From assembly GCA_002798255.1 (NCBI GenBank), contig NWQQ01000019.1, positions 62,001 to 126,000 of the forward strand: DNA of 64,000 bases, written 5' to 3'. Position 1 is the first letter of the stretch. Each line of letters opens with the position of its first letter. Positions 27,818 through 46,859 of this stretch are shown piece by piece. The notes beneath the pieces were generated by a model that searched no databases, was not told the origin of the DNA, and saw only the letters and a program-made list of their open reading frames with translations. Made by a program: the position numbers and the translations under genes. Source of the DNA: Lysobacteraceae bacterium NML95-0200. GTDB taxonomy: Bacteria > Pseudomonadota > Gammaproteobacteria > Xanthomonadales > Xanthomonadaceae.

Positions 27818-27871
27818 TTCTGGAACCTCTGTTTAGATGATTGAATTTGGGATGGAAAGCATGATGGAGGT

Positions 27872-27904
27872 GGCTGCTGCGGTCAATCACGAACCGCAGC
27901 AGCC
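27872..27904. terminator. Hairpin between fusA and tuf
   Basis: GGCTGCTGCGGT/ACCGCAGCAGCC, a perfect 12-bp stem with a 9-nt loop, starting 8 nt after the fusA stop. No T tract follows on the minus strand, so it may act as a processing or stability element rather than a terminator. Confidence 0.45.
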
Positions 27905-27912
27905 AAGCTCAA

Positions 27913-30012
27913 TCAGCCGTTTTTCTTCATGGCCGCTTCAGCGATATTGGCCGGTGCTTCAGCGTAGTGGTCAAATTCCATGGTGAAGGTGGCGCGCCCC
28001 TGCGACATCGAACGCAGGCTGGTGGCGTAGCCGAACATTTCGCCCAGCGGAATCATGGCATTGATGATCTTGCCCGAGGGGCTGTCATCCTGGCCTTGCA
28101 GGATGCCGCGACGACGGCTCACGTCACCCATCACGTCACCCAGGTAGTCTTCCGGGGTCACGATCTCGACCTTCATGATGGGTTCGAGCAGCACCGGGCT
28201 GGCCTTGTGGAAGCCCTCCTTGAAGCCCATCGAGCCGGCGATCTTGAACGCCATTTCCGAGGAGTCCACTTCGTGGTAGGAGCCGTCCACCAGACGCACC
28301 TTCACGTCCACCACCGGATAACCGGCGAGGATGCCGTTGGCCATCGCTTCCTGGATACCCTTGTCCACGGCCGGGACGTATTCCTTCGGCACCACGCCAC
28401 CGACGATGGCGTTTTCGAACACATAACCGGCACCCGGTTCCTGCGGCTCGATTTCCAGCCAGACGTGACCGAACTGACCCTTACCACCGGACTGGCGCAC
28501 GAACTTGCCTTCGGACTTGACGGCCTTGCGGATGGTTTCACGATAGGCCACCTGCGGCTTGCCGACGTTGGCTTCGACGTTGAATTCGCGCTTCAGGCGG
28601 TCAACGATGATGTCCAGGTGCAGCTCACCCATACCGGCGATGATGGTTTGACCGGACTCTTCGTCGGTACGCACGCGGAACGAGGGGTCTTCCTGTGCCA
28701 GACGGCCAAGTGCAATGCCCATCTTCTCCTGGTCGGACTTGGTCTTGGGCTCGACCGCCATCGAGATCACCGGCTCCGGGAAGCTCATGCGTTCCAGCAC
28801 AATCGGGGCATCCTGGGCACACAGGGTGTCACCGGTGGTGACGTCCTTGAGACCCACGGCTGCGGCGATGTCACCGGCCAGCACTTCCTTGATTTCGTCA
28901 CGCTGGTTGGAGTGCATCTGCAACAGGCGGCCAATGCGCTCCTTCTTGCCCTTGACCGAGTTCAGCACTTGCTCACCGGCGTTCAGCACGCCCGAGTACA
29001 CGCGGAAGAAGGTCAGCGAGCCCACGAACGGGTCGGTCATGATCTTGAACGCCAGCGCCGAGAACGGTGCCTTGTCGCTGGATTCGCGGGTCAGTTCCTT
29101 GGTTTCGTCATCCATATCGACGCCACGCACGGCCGGCACGTCCACCGGCGAAGGCAGCAGCTTGATGACGCCATCGAGCATCGCCTGCACGCCCTTGTTC
29201 TTGAACGCAGTACCGCAGAACATCGGCACGATTTCGGTCTTCAGGGTACGCTCGCGCAGGGCGTTGACGATTTCTTCCTCGCTCAGCTCTTCGCCGCCGA
29301 GGTACTTGTCCATCAGTTCTTCGTTGGCTTCGGCAGCCGATTCCACCATGAAAGCGCGGGCTTCTTCCGCCTGGGCTTGCAGCTCGGCCGGGATATCGCG
29401 GTATTCAAAGCTCAGACCCTGCGAAGCGCTGTCCCAGTGGATGGCCTTCATCTTCAGCAGGTCAACCACGCCCTCAAAGTTGTCCTCGGCACCAATCGGC
29501 ACTTGCATCGGCACCGGGTTGGCACCCAAGCGTGCCTTCAGCTGGTCACGCACCTTGAAGAAGTTGGCACCGGTACGGTCCATCTTGTTCACGAATGCGA
29601 TGCGCGGCACTTGGTACTTGTTGGCCTGACGCCACACGGTTTCGGACTGCGGCTGCACGCCACCGACGGCACACAGCACGAACACTGCACCGTCGAGCAC
29701 GCGCAAGCTGCGCTCCACTTCGATGGTGAAGTCCACGTGCCCGGGGGTGTCGATGATGTTGAAGCGGTGTTCCGGCATGGACTTGTCCATGCCCTTCCAG
29801 AACGCAGTCGTTGCTGCCGACTGAATGGTGATGCCGCGTTCCTGTTCCTGCTCCATCCAGTCCATGGTGGCGGCGCCATCATGCACTTCACCGAGCTTGT
29901 GGCTCTTGCCGGTATAGAACAGGATGCGCTCGGACGTGGTGGTTTTACCGGCATCGATGTGCGCCATGATGCCGAAGTTGCGGTAACGCTCAATAGGAGT
30001 GGTGCGTGCCAC
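27913..30012 (-). CDS. fusA: Elongation factor G
   Basis: 699 aa. GTPase domain with [17 protein letters not shown] and NKMD; five-domain architecture ending at [11 protein letters not shown]. Drives translocation and, with RRF, ribosome recycling. The start is GTG at 30012 giving [20 protein letters not shown], the usual N-terminus; 42 further in-frame codons upstream lack similarity. Str operon, between rpsG and tuf. Confidence 0.97.
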   Translation of the reverse strand: MARTTPIERYRNFGIMAHIDAGKTTTSERILFYTGKSHKLGEVHDGAATMDWMEQEQERGITIQSAATTAFWKGMDKSMPEHRFNIIDTPGHVDFTIEVERSLRVLDGAVFVLCAVGGVQPQSETVWRQANKYQVPRIAFVNKMDRTGANFFKVRDQLKARLGANPVPMQVPIGAEDNFEGVVDLLKMKAIHWDSASQGLSFEYRDIPAELQAQAEEARAFMVESAAEANEELMDKYLGGEELSEEEIVNALRERTLKTEIVPMFCGTAFKNKGVQAMLDGVIKLLPSPVDVPAVRGVDMDDETKELTRESSDKAPFSALAFKIMTDPFVGSLTFFRVYSGVLNAGEQVLNSVKGKKERIGRLLQMHSNQRDEIKEVLAGDIAAAVGLKDVTTGDTLCAQDAPIVLERMSFPEPVISMAVEPKTKSDQEKMGIALGRLAQEDPSFRVRTDEESGQTIIAGMGELHLDIIVDRLKREFNVEANVGKPQVAYRETIRKAVKSEGKFVRQSGGKGQFGHVWLEIEPQEPGAGYVFENAIVGGVVPKEYVPAVDKGIQEAMANGILAGYPVVDVKVRLVDGSYHEVDSSEMAFKIAGSMGFKEGFHKASPVLLEPIMKVEIVTPEDYLGDVMGDVSRRRGILQGQDDSPSGKIINAMIPLGEMFGYATSLRSMSQGRATFTMEFDHYAEAPANIAEAAMKKNG

Positions 30013-30189
30013 GATCGTCTCTCTTTGTTTGTTTGCCCGAAAAAACCGGGCTTTCAGATGGCCGGACGCCGCCTTGACGGCGGCATCCGGGTGAATTCGC
30101 GAAAAATCGCTGGTATCGCGCTTTCGCGATGCACTCACCGGCAGATGCCGATGCTTGCGACCAGCGGCAAGCCGCCGGTCATGAAGCCA

Positions 30190-30657
30190 TTACCAACGGA
30201 AGTGCGCAAACGCCTTGTTGGCATCGGCCATGCGATGCGTTTCTTCGCGCTTCTTGATGGCGCCGCCACGGTTTTCCGAAGCGTCCAGGAGCTCGGCGGC
30301 CAGCTTGCGCGGCATCGAGTTTTCACCGCGCTTGCGGGCGGACTCGATCAGCCAGCGCATTGCCAGCGCCATGCGGCGGGAAGCGCGCACTTCCACCGGC
30401 ACCTGATAGGTCGCACCACCAACGCGGCGGGACTTCACTTCAACAGTCGGGGCGACATTGCCCAGTGCCTTTTCAACCAGCTCCAGCGGGTTGTCGTTCT
30501 TTTCGCCGATGACGTCCATGGCGCCATAGACGATTTTTTCGGCCACGGACTTCTTGCCGCTCAACATGACCATGTTGATGAAGCGGGCGATGGTTTCGCT
30601 ACCGTGCTTGGGATCGGGCAGCACCGAGCGCTGCGGGGTATTGCCTTTGCGGGACAT
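30190..30657 (-). CDS. rpsG: 30S ribosomal protein S7
   Basis: 155 aa starting [20 protein letters not shown] with the core [20 protein letters not shown] and [17 protein letters not shown]. Primary binder of the 16S 3' domain; in E. coli it represses the str operon. A 177-bp gap to fusA is longer than usual but holds no gene. Confidence 0.98.
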   Translation of the reverse strand: MSRKGNTPQRSVLPDPKHGSETIARFINMVMLSGKKSVAEKIVYGAMDVIGEKNDNPLELVEKALGNVAPTVEVKSRRVGGATYQVPVEVRASRRMALAMRWLIESARKRGENSMPRKLAAELLDASENRGGAIKKREETHRMADANKAFAHFRW

Positions 30658-30749
30658 TGATTTCTTCTCGTGTATTCATTGCGCCCAAAACGGGCGCGGG
30701 AAGCATCAGCGATGCAAGGGGATGCGGCGAAATGCGCCGCACTCGCGTA

Positions 30750-31121
30750 TCACTTCGGACGCTTGGCGCCGTACTTGGAGCGACGCTGGCGACGCTTGGC
30801 CACACCGGCAGCGTCGAGCGAGCCACGCACGGTGTGGTAACGCACACCCGGCAGGTCCTTCACACGACCGCCGCGAATCAGCACCACACTGTGCTCTTGC
30901 AGGTTGTGACCTTCGCCACCGATGTAGGAAATGACTTCATAGCCATTGGTCAGACGCACCTTGGCCACCTTGCGCATCGCCGAGTTCGGCTTCTTCGGGG
31001 TGGTGGTGTAAACGCGGGTGCACACGCCACGACGCTGCGGGCAGTTTTGCAGCGCAGGCGAGGTGCTCTTGTAGGTTTCAGGGCTGCGCGGCTTGCGCAC
31101 GAGCTGATTGATGGTTGCCAT
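30750..31121 (-). CDS. rpsL: 30S ribosomal protein S12
   Basis: 123 aa from the ATG at 31121 ([20 protein letters not shown]). The decoding loop [20 protein letters not shown] keeps wild-type lysine at the position mutated in streptomycin resistance, and [12 protein letters not shown] has the second lysine and the Asp that is methylthiolated in many bacteria. The in-frame 16 codons upstream are not conserved. First gene of the str operon. Confidence 0.98.
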   Translation of the reverse strand: MATINQLVRKPRSPETYKSTSPALQNCPQRRGVCTRVYTTTPKKPNSAMRKVAKVRLTNGYEVISYIGGEGHNLQEHSVVLIRGGRVKDLPGVRYHTVRGSLDAAGVAKRRQRRSKYGAKRPK

Positions 31122-31358
31122 GCTTTTCCAGTTGTATCTGCGGCTCGAGGGCCTTGGGAGTTGACTCACCCCGAAACCGGGGCAAACAAAAAAACTTTAG
31201 CCTGCACACGGTTTACCCGTGGCAAGCTGCCAAAAACGTACGGGCCTGCGCCTTGACGCAACCACCGCACAACCCCGCGCATCCTTGTGCCGAACACGAA
31301 GTGCTTCCTGCCCTTCATTTCGGGTACTGGGTGGCACAAGGCCACCGAAAACTCACAA

Positions 31359-31387
31359 AGCCTACGAGGATTGCTTTTGCTTGTCAA
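31359..31387 (-). promoter_or_regulatory. Promoter of the str operon
   Basis: Perfect TTGACA (31382-31387), 17 bp, then TAGGCT (31359-31364) on the minus strand. It sits between the rpoC terminator and rpsL, where the rpsL-rpsG-fusA-tuf transcript must begin. Confidence 0.75.
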
Positions 31388-31520
31388 GTCCCCGCAAGAC
31401 CCTGCGACTACGCGCGGGGTGACAGGGGTTTGCTTGCGACGGCGCGCAGTAAGGATTCGCAACGACCAGGCTGCGGACACGGGAAACGCGCTGTATAGGC
31501 TGATGGAGCTTGCCAAAACA

Positions 31521-31549
31521 CGAAAAGGCCGGGTTTCCCCGGCCTTTCG
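31521..31549 (-). terminator. Intrinsic terminator of rpoBC
   Basis: AAAGGCCGGG/CCCGGCCTTT with a 4-nt loop, 22 nt after the rpoC stop. The minus strand then reads TTTTCGTGTTTT, a good T tract. Confidence 0.88.
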
Positions 31550-31570
31550 TATTACCGCAGTGCCCAGGGC

Positions 31571-35806
<4,236 letters not shown>

Positions 35807-35876
35807 GGGTTATCTCCGGGAGTGGCAAGCAGGGTGAGCGGGGAAAGGCGGCAGCGTCTGGCCGCCGCCTGCCACA

Positions 35877-40046
<4,170 letters not shown>

Positions 40047-40390
40047 GAAAACACCTTCATTGTCACGGGATGGCGCCTGAACGCCATCAGGTTGACCGGA
40101 ACCGTCCGGGGGACGCGAGCCATAGCAAGAAGTTGCTGGTATTGCCGGCACCAGCACGCCCTCTGCCACTACTTCTGCTATTGGCTCCACGGGCACAAGA
40201 CCCGAAAACATCAGGCAGGAAGCCTGCCCAAACCTTCGTCAAAACAACGGCTTGGGCAGATGGCCGGCCTGCTTCTGGACGTTTGCGGGCAAGAGACAAA
40301 AACTCCGCCCCATCAAACGACCAAAGGCCGAGAGCGTTTTGCGCTCCCAGCCCTGGGCGTGTCGCCGGAAAACCGGCGACGGTATCGCAC
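40047..40390 (-). other. rplL-rpoB intergenic region, no gene
   Basis: 344 bases. In E. coli this gap holds a partial attenuator and an RNase III site. Here a perfect 8-bp hairpin (40361-40380) stands 10 nt after the rplL stop, and GCCCAA/TTGGGC arms lie near 40227-40258. No ORF or clear promoter was found. Confidence 0.6.
40361..40380 (-). terminator. Attenuator-like hairpin after rplL
   Basis: GTCGCCGG/CCGGCGAC with an AAAA loop. The minus strand has no T tract after it, which fits a partial attenuator lowering rpoBC relative to rplJL. Confidence 0.5.
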
Positions 40391-40765
40391 TTACTTGAGT
40401 TCGACCTGGGCGCCAGCGGCTTCCAGATCTTTCTTCATCTTTTCGGCGTCTTCCTTGGACACGCCTTCCTTCACGGTCTGCGGTGCGCCTTCGACCATGT
40501 CCTTGGCTTCCTTCAGACCCAGGCCGGTGATGGCGCGGACGGCCTTAATCACTTCAACCTTCTTGTCGCCGGCAGCCTTCAGGATGACGTCGAATTCGGT
40601 CTGCTCTTCAGCCGGGCCTGCAGCAGCGGCCGGACCTGCAGCCACAGCCACCGGAGCGGCAGCGGACACGCCGAACTTTTCTTCGATGGCCTTGACCAGT
40701 TCCATCACTTCCATCAGGTTCTTTTCAGCGATGGCGTCAACGATTTGTTCGTTGGTAAGAGACAT
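40391..40765 (-). CDS. rplL: 50S ribosomal protein L7/L12
   Basis: 124 aa. N-terminal dimerisation helices ([20 protein letters not shown]), an Ala/Pro/Gly hinge ([20 protein letters not shown]) and a C-terminal factor-binding domain ([20 protein letters not shown]). Forms the stalk that recruits translation GTPases. 51 nt after rplJ. Confidence 0.98.
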   Translation of the reverse strand: MSLTNEQIVDAIAEKNLMEVMELVKAIEEKFGVSAAAPVAVAAGPAAAAGPAEEQTEFDVILKAAGDKKVEVIKAVRAITGLGLKEAKDMVEGAPQTVKEGVSKEDAEKMKKDLEAAGAQVELK

Positions 40766-40816
40766 GAGATTTACCTTAAAAGTAGTTTCAAATGGGTTGT
40801 TGGGCCAAAGCCGGCA

Positions 40817-41341
40817 TCAGCCTTCGGCCGGGGCTTCAGCAGCAGCGGTGTCACCGCCTTGTTTGTCGGCCACTGCCTTGACGGCGCGGGCAAACATCGA
40901 GGCCGGTTCGGCCAGCACGCGGGCCAGCATGCCCAGCGCCTGGTCGAGGGTCGGCAACGAAGCCAGCACTTCGACATGGCTGGCGGGGTATTGCTGACCA
41001 CCGACTACGACAAGCTTCGGTTGCAACTTGTCATTGCCTTTGGCGAACTCCTTGATCAGGCGACCGGCAGCGCCGGGTTCCTCAGTCGAGAACGCATACA
41101 GCAGCGGGCCTACGAGGTCGTCTTTGGCGACTTCGAATTCCGTGCCTTCAACAGCACGCGAGGCCAGGGTGTTCTTGATGACTTTCAAGTACACGCCGGT
41201 TTCACGCGCTTTCTTGCGCATCGCGGTCATTTGCTCGACCGTGGTGCCTGCGTATTCGGCTGCAATCAAGGAGTGCGCCTTGCCGGCGACTTGCGCCACT
41301 TCGGCAACGACGTCTTTCTTTTGGGACAGATTCAGAGCCAT
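40817..41341 (-). CDS. rplJ: 50S ribosomal protein L10
   Basis: 174 aa starting [20 protein letters not shown]; a start two codons earlier is possible. The L7/L12-binding C-terminal helix region ([20 protein letters not shown]) is present. Base of the ribosomal stalk; with L12 it usually represses its own leader. A 348-bp leader precedes it. Confidence 0.97.
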   Translation of the reverse strand: MALNLSQKKDVVAEVAQVAGKAHSLIAAEYAGTTVEQMTAMRKKARETGVYLKVIKNTLASRAVEGTEFEVAKDDLVGPLLYAFSTEEPGAAGRLIKEFAKGNDKLQPKLVVVGGQQYPASHVEVLASLPTLDQALGMLARVLAEPASMFARAVKAVADKQGGDTAAAEAPAEG

Positions 41342-41635
41342 AAGCACTCCTGTTGGGATTGCCGCAGACCGCTCCAGCGGCTTGCGGGACGTGTTGATGC
41401 CTTCCCTGACATCCGGGGATCAACCCCTGGTGCGCTTCTGAACCGGGACAACCCGTGAAACTTCCAGAAGGGCGACCATCTGCGCAGGATGCTGTTGCTG
41501 ATTAAGCAGCCCCGCTTGCATCGACGGCGATTCCCTGCCATGCCGAGCTTCCCTGCCCGTCGTCAATGCGCGCTGACCACTCCTGCGGTCTTTGATGGCT
41601 CTGCGCAGGGCGCAGCGCCTTCAAACGGGACGCGG

Positions 41636-41664
41636 ATTCTATCCGCATCAAAACGCCCCGGCAA
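41636..41664 (-). promoter_or_regulatory. Promoter of rplJL-rpoBC
   Basis: TTGCCG (41659-41664), 17 bp, TAGAAT (41636-41641) on the minus strand; -10 five of six, -35 four of six to consensus. The -35 box lies inside the upstream terminator stem. Confidence 0.6.
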
Positions 41665-41675
41665 GCTGCCGGGGC
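41655..41675 (-). terminator. Terminator or attenuator after rplA
   Basis: GCCCCGGC/GCCGGGGC with a 5-nt loop, 14 nt after the rplA stop, followed on the minus strand by GTTTTG. Probably partial, since rplKA and rplJL are often cotranscribed. Confidence 0.65.
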
Positions 41676-41689
41676 GCGGTACTTCAAAA

Positions 41690-42388
41690 TTACTTCAGGT
41701 TCAGCGAGGACTGATCCACCGTAACCCCCGGCCCCATGGTGGAGCTGAGCGACACTTTCTGCAGATAGGTGCCCTTGGCGCTGGAGGGCTTGGCCTTGAT
41801 CAGGTCAAGCAGCAGCGCGGTCAGGTTTTCCTTCAGCTTTTCAGCGTCAAAGTCGGCCTTGCCGATGGTGCAGTGGATGATGCCAGCCTTGTCGGTACGG
41901 TAGCGCACCTGACCGGACTTGGCGTTCTTGACCGCTTCTGCCGGATTGGCGGACACCGTGCCGACCTTCGGGTTCGGCATCAGGCCGCGCGGACCCAGCA
42001 CGGTACCGAGCTTGCCGACCACGCGCATCGCGTCCGGGGTGGCAATCACCACGTCGTAGTTCAGCTCGCCGCCCTGCATGCGCTCGGCCAGGTCGTCCAT
42101 GCCGACCGCATCAGCACCGGCAGCCAGGGCTTCATCAGCCTTGGCGCCGGCGGGCACGAACACCGCCACGCGCACCGATTTGCCGGTACCGGCCGGCAGC
42201 ACGGTGGAGCCGCGCACCTGCTGGTCGGACTTGCGCGCATCCACGCCCAGACGCACCGCCACGTCCACGGCTTCGACGAACTTGGCCTTGCTGTTGTCCT
42301 TGATGATCTTCAGGGCTTCATCAATCGGGTATGCCTTGCCCGGCTCAACCGCAGCGGCAATTGCTTTTTGTCGTTTGGTCAGTGCCAT
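41690..42388 (-). CDS. rplA: 50S ribosomal protein L1
   Basis: 232 aa starting [20 protein letters not shown]. The two-domain L1 fold includes the conserved [16 protein letters not shown] and [15 protein letters not shown] at the end. Forms the E-site stalk; in E. coli it represses the rplKA mRNA. 3 nt after rplK. Confidence 0.98.
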   Translation of the reverse strand: MALTKRQKAIAAAVEPGKAYPIDEALKIIKDNSKAKFVEAVDVAVRLGVDARKSDQQVRGSTVLPAGTGKSVRVAVFVPAGAKADEALAAGADAVGMDDLAERMQGGELNYDVVIATPDAMRVVGKLGTVLGPRGLMPNPKVGTVSANPAEAVKNAKSGQVRYRTDKAGIIHCTIGKADFDAEKLKENLTALLLDLIKAKPSSAKGTYLQKVSLSSTMGPGVTVDQSSLNLK

Positions 42389-42391
42389 GTC

Positions 42392-42820
42392 TTATTCCTC
42401 CACCGTCAGACCCATCGAGCGAGCCGAGCCCGCGATGGTGCGCACTGCTGCGTCAAGGTCGGCAGCAGTCAAATCCGGTTCCTTCGCCTTGGCGATATCT
42501 TCCAGCTGGGCGCGCGTGACCTTGCCCACTTTCTGGGTATTGGGACGGCTGGAGCCGGACTGGATACCGACGGCCTTCTTCAGCAGGATGGTCGCCGGCG
42601 GCGTCTTGGTGATGAAGGTAAAGGTACGGTCGGAATAGGCCGTGATAACGGTCGGAATCGGCAGACCCGGCTCCAATTTGGCGGTTGCCGCATTGAATGC
42701 CTTGCAGAATTCCATGATGTTGAGGCCGCGCTGGCCAAGCGCCGGGCCGACCGGCGGCGACGGGTTGGCTTGACCCGCCTTCACCTGCAGCTTGATGTAG
42801 CCAATGACTTTCTTTGCCAC
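42392..42820 (-). CDS. rplK: 50S ribosomal protein L11
   Basis: 142 aa from a GTG at 42820 ([20 protein letters not shown]). The proline-rich [20 protein letters not shown] and the C-terminal 23S-binding domain ending [12 protein letters not shown] are typical. L11 is needed for RelA activation and is the thiostrepton site. The 23 in-frame codons upstream reach toward nusG and are not conserved. Confidence 0.97.
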   Translation of the reverse strand: MAKKVIGYIKLQVKAGQANPSPPVGPALGQRGLNIMEFCKAFNAATAKLEPGLPIPTVITAYSDRTFTFITKTPPATILLKKAVGIQSGSSRPNTQKVGKVTRAQLEDIAKAKEPDLTAADLDAAVRTIAGSARSMGLTVEE

Positions 42821-42921
42821 GTTAGTTTTCTCCTGGAGTCTCTCGCCTGCACGCCAAGGGCTGCGGGGCTTCTCCGTTACATGAAACAAGGCACAGGCAA
42901 ATGCTGCGCCTCACCTTGAGG

Positions 42922-43500
42922 TCAGACGGACTTTTCCACCTGACCAAATTCCAGTTCCACCGGGGTGGAACGGCCGAAAATCAGCACCGCCACACGGACA
43001 CGGCTCTTTTCGTAATTGACTTCTTCAACCACGCCATTAAAGTCGTTGAACGGGCCATCGGTAACGCGCACCATTTCGCCCGGCTCGAACAACACCTTGG
43101 GACGCGGCTTTTCAACGCCATCCTGCACACGTTGCAGGATGGTATCGGCTTCGCGGTCGCTGATCGGCAGCGGCTTGTCCGCCGTGCCACCGATAAAGCC
43201 CATCACTCGCGGGGTTTCCTTGACCAAATGCCAGGATTCGTTGTCGATGCGCGGAATGCCGTTGTCATCATGGGTGGCGATTTGCACCAGCACATAGCCG
43301 GGAAAGAACTTGCGCTCGGAACGGCGCTTTTGGCCGGAGCGCATTTCCACGACCTCTTCAGTCGGCACGATGACATCGCCAAAACGCGATTCCATTTCCA
43401 TGCGCACAATACGGTCACGCAGCGATTGCGCCACGGTCTTCTCAAAGCCGGAATAGGCATGCACCACATACCAGCGTTTGTTGTCGGTCGTGCTTTCCAT
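42922..43500 (-). CDS. nusG: Transcription termination/antitermination factor NusG
   Basis: 192 aa. N-terminal NGN domain ([20 protein letters not shown]) binds RNA polymerase; the C-terminal KOW domain ([20 protein letters not shown]) binds Rho or S10. Couples transcription and translation. Lies between secE (22 nt gap) and rplK, the canonical order. Confidence 0.98.
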   Translation of the reverse strand: MESTTDNKRWYVVHAYSGFEKTVAQSLRDRIVRMEMESRFGDVIVPTEEVVEMRSGQKRRSERKFFPGYVLVQIATHDDNGIPRIDNESWHLVKETPRVMGFIGGTADKPLPISDREADTILQRVQDGVEKPRPKVLFEPGEMVRVTDGPFNDFNGVVEEVNYEKSRVRVAVLIFGRSTPVELEFGQVEKSV

Positions 43501-43522
43501 CGTTATCCCTTTGCCTTGCCCA

Positions 43523-43903
43523 TCAGCGCCACAGCAGCTTGGTAAACTGCGAAATCAGAAGGTCAAAGCCGCCCAGCAGCAGGCTGATGACCACCACCAC
43601 AATCATCACGATCCAGGTGGTACGCATGGTTTCCTGACGGGTGGGCCAGACTACCTTGCGCAATTCAAAACGGGTTTCGTAGAAAAACTCGCGAAGTTTC
43701 GGCCCCAGGCTCGAGCTCATGAATACCCCGGCACCGGCAATCAGCCCCAGCACCACCGAACCAACGCGCAGCCAGCTGTTCCATTCATTCTGGAACCAGT
43801 AATACACAAATACGCCGGCTGCCACCAGCAAACCAGCGATTACAAACTTGGCGATATCGGCGCTGGAAGCGCCGTTCTTGTCTTGGACGACCTTGGTGTT
43901 CAA
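43523..43903 (-). CDS. secE: Preprotein translocase subunit SecE
   Basis: 126 aa. Three hydrophobic segments (about 19-36, 46-64 and 97-118) with the conserved amphipathic stretch [17 protein letters not shown] before the last one, as in gammaproteobacterial SecE. The start is taken as TTG at 43903 because GAGGAA lies 8 nt before it and no ATG fits; 13 further in-frame codons lead to an ATG overlapping nothing but lack a ribosome site. Clamps SecY in the channel. Confidence 0.9.
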   Translation of the reverse strand: MNTKVVQDKNGASSADIAKFVIAGLLVAAGVFVYYWFQNEWNSWLRVGSVVLGLIAGAGVFMSSSLGPKLREFFYETRFELRKVVWPTRQETMRTTWIVMIVVVVISLLLGGFDLLISQFTKLLWR

Positions 43904-43977
43904 GCCGCGAGTTCCTCGGTTGAGCTGCGGCTGCCAGGGCATTCCGCATCATTCACCCACCCCGCGACCGGGATGGT

Positions 43978-44053
<76 letters not shown>

Positions 44054-44146
44054 ACATGGTTTGACTTTACTGCAAATGGCAACGGCGGCAAACGCCGCCT
44101 TTGCCGTGTGGTTGCCACCCTTGCAGCAAGGGCGGCAACTTTATCA

Positions 44147-45337
<1,191 letters not shown>

Positions 45338-45387
45338 TTCTCTACTCGGGTCTGGTCAGGGATGATTCGGTGATAAACCGATGAAGA

Positions 45388-45463
<76 letters not shown>

Positions 45464-45490
45464 GGATTCATGTGTGGCGGGACAACCCAA

Positions 45491-45564
<74 letters not shown>

Positions 45565-45592
45565 ACCGGGAGATTTCGGCGCATCAGCAAGA

Positions 45593-45678
45593 TGGTGGAG
45601 GGAGGTGGATTCGAACCACCGAAGGCGTAAGCCAGCAGATTTACAGTCTGCCCCCGTTGGCCGCTTGGGTATCCCTCC
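45593..45678 (-). tRNA. tRNA-Tyr (GTA)
   Basis: 86 nt with encoded CCA and the long variable arm of class II tRNAs. Acceptor GGAGGGA, anticodon GTA in loop CTGTAAA. First RNA of the tRNA-tuf unit. Confidence 0.96.
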
Positions 45679-45710
45679 GTCGTTTTTGCTGACGGGCGAA
45701 ACAGCTCGCT

Positions 45711-45738
45711 ATTCTGCCATGCTTTATGCGGATGTCAA
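45711..45738 (-). promoter_or_regulatory. Promoter of the tRNA-Tyr/Gly/Thr-tuf unit
   Basis: Perfect TTGACA (45733-45738), 16 bp, CAGAAT (45711-45716) on the minus strand, about 25 nt upstream of mature tRNA-Tyr. The GC-rich start region is typical of stable-RNA promoters. Confidence 0.72.
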
Positions 45739-45772
45739 CGGGTCAATACAAAAATTTTTCACCTTCGTAGCC

Positions 45773-46849
45773 TCAATGCGCTGGCGCGTCGCGCCCGGCG
45801 ACCTTGTAGGCAGCGGTTTTGACATCGCCCTGCAAGGTTTCGCTGGCATAAATCGCCACCTGCGGAGGCGCCTTGACGCTCACCCAGCCGCGATACATGC
45901 CGGGGGTATTGAACGGGAAGGCATAACCACCATCGGCGGTCATCACCAGTGCGCCGCCATCGCCGCCCAGGGCTACGATTTCTTCATTGATGACCTTGCC
46001 GCCGGCCTGCGCTGCGCTCTCGCCACGATGCGCCACGCGGGCGCAAATATTGTGCGCGGCGGCAGTGCGGATATAGAACTCGCCCCAGCCGGTACCGGAT
46101 ACCGCGCAGCGGCTGTCTGCCCAGGTACCGGCACCAATCACCGGGCTGTCGCCCACACGATTCCAGCGTTTGTTGGTCATGCCGCCGGTGGAAGTGCCTG
46201 CAGCCAGATGGCCTTGCGCATCAATCGCCACCGCACCGACCGTGCCGACATAGCGGCGATATTCAGCCTCGTCACTGCGTGCAGCCTGCTTGCCTGCTTC
46301 TTCTGCCAGGCGGCGCTGCAATTGCTGCCAGCGTTTTTCGGTGCGAAACCAGTCCGGCTCCACCAAGGTCAGGCCTTTTTCTTCTGCAAAACTTTCCGCG
46401 CCCTGCCCGGTCAGCATCACATGCGGGGATTGCTCCATCACCGCCTGCGCCAGGGTAATCGGGTTTTTCACCCGCCTGACGCCCGCCACGGCGCCGGCGC
46501 GCTGGCCATTGCCGAGCATCAGCGAGGCATCCAGCTCATTGTGGCCTTCATGGGTGAAGACCGCGCCACGCCCGGCATTGAAATAGGGGCTGTCCTCCAG
46601 TACCACGATGGCGGCAATCACCGCTTCTTGCGCACTTTTGCCCGCTTTGAGAATCGCCTGACCGCGCAGCAAGGCTTCTTGCAGGGCAGTCCGTGCACCG
46701 GCTTCTTCTGCTGCGCTCAAATCCCCCGGCGCCACGCCTGCGCCGCCGTGGATGATGAGCTGCGGGGTGACGGTTTTCTTCGGGGCTTCATCAGCCAGTG
46801 CTGCAGCAGGCAAAGCCAACATCAATGCAGCAGTCAACAAGGTACGCAT
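45773..46849 (-). CDS. Secreted isoaspartyl peptidase / plant-type L-asparaginase
   Basis: 358 aa Ntn-hydrolase. A signal peptide (MRTLLTAALMLALPAAALAD) is followed by the alpha subunit starting TPQLIIHGGAGVAPG. The autocleavage/catalytic Thr is in GTVGAVAID (about residue 200), and AAGTSTGGMTNKRWNRVGDS is the conserved substrate region. Such enzymes hydrolyse beta-aspartyl dipeptides and asparagine; this one should be periplasmic. Its ATG is 10 nt after the stop of a cyanophycinase-like gene, so the pair probably processes beta-Asp-Arg released from cyanophycin. That substrate is an inference. Confidence 0.9.
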   Translation of the reverse strand: MRTLLTAALMLALPAAALADEAPKKTVTPQLIIHGGAGVAPGDLSAAEEAGARTALQEALLRGQAILKAGKSAQEAVIAAIVVLEDSPYFNAGRGAVFTHEGHNELDASLMLGNGQRAGAVAGVRRVKNPITLAQAVMEQSPHVMLTGQGAESFAEEKGLTLVEPDWFRTEKRWQQLQRRLAEEAGKQAARSDEAEYRRYVGTVGAVAIDAQGHLAAGTSTGGMTNKRWNRVGDSPVIGAGTWADSRCAVSGTGWGEFYIRTAAAHNICARVAHRGESAAQAGGKVINEEIVALGGDGGALVMTADGGYAFPFNTPGMYRGWVSVKAPPQVAIYASETLQGDVKTAAYKVAGRDAPAH

Positions 46850-46859
46850 GGAGAACTCC

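Larger units (their letters stand above)
31122..31570 (-). other. rpoC-rpsL intergenic region, str-operon promoter
   Basis: 449 bases without a gene. On the minus strand it contains, in order, the rpoBC terminator (31521-31549), a strong promoter (31359-31387) and a leader of about 230 nt to rpsL. Overlapping plus- and minus-strand open frames here show no protein character. Confidence 0.8.
41342..41689 (-). other. rplA-rplJ intergenic region, L10 leader
   Basis: 348 bases without a gene. On the minus strand: a hairpin with TTTT (41655-41675) after rplA, a promoter overlapping it (41636-41664), then a leader of about 290 nt that would be the L10-L12 autoregulatory target known from E. coli. 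The specific L10-binding fold was not verified. Confidence 0.65.

Noticed and set aside
27967-30660. An 897-codon plus-strand frame opposite fusA and rpsG
   Set aside because: Composition is that of reverse-complemented EF-G codons, rich in His, Gln and Val; no family similarity.
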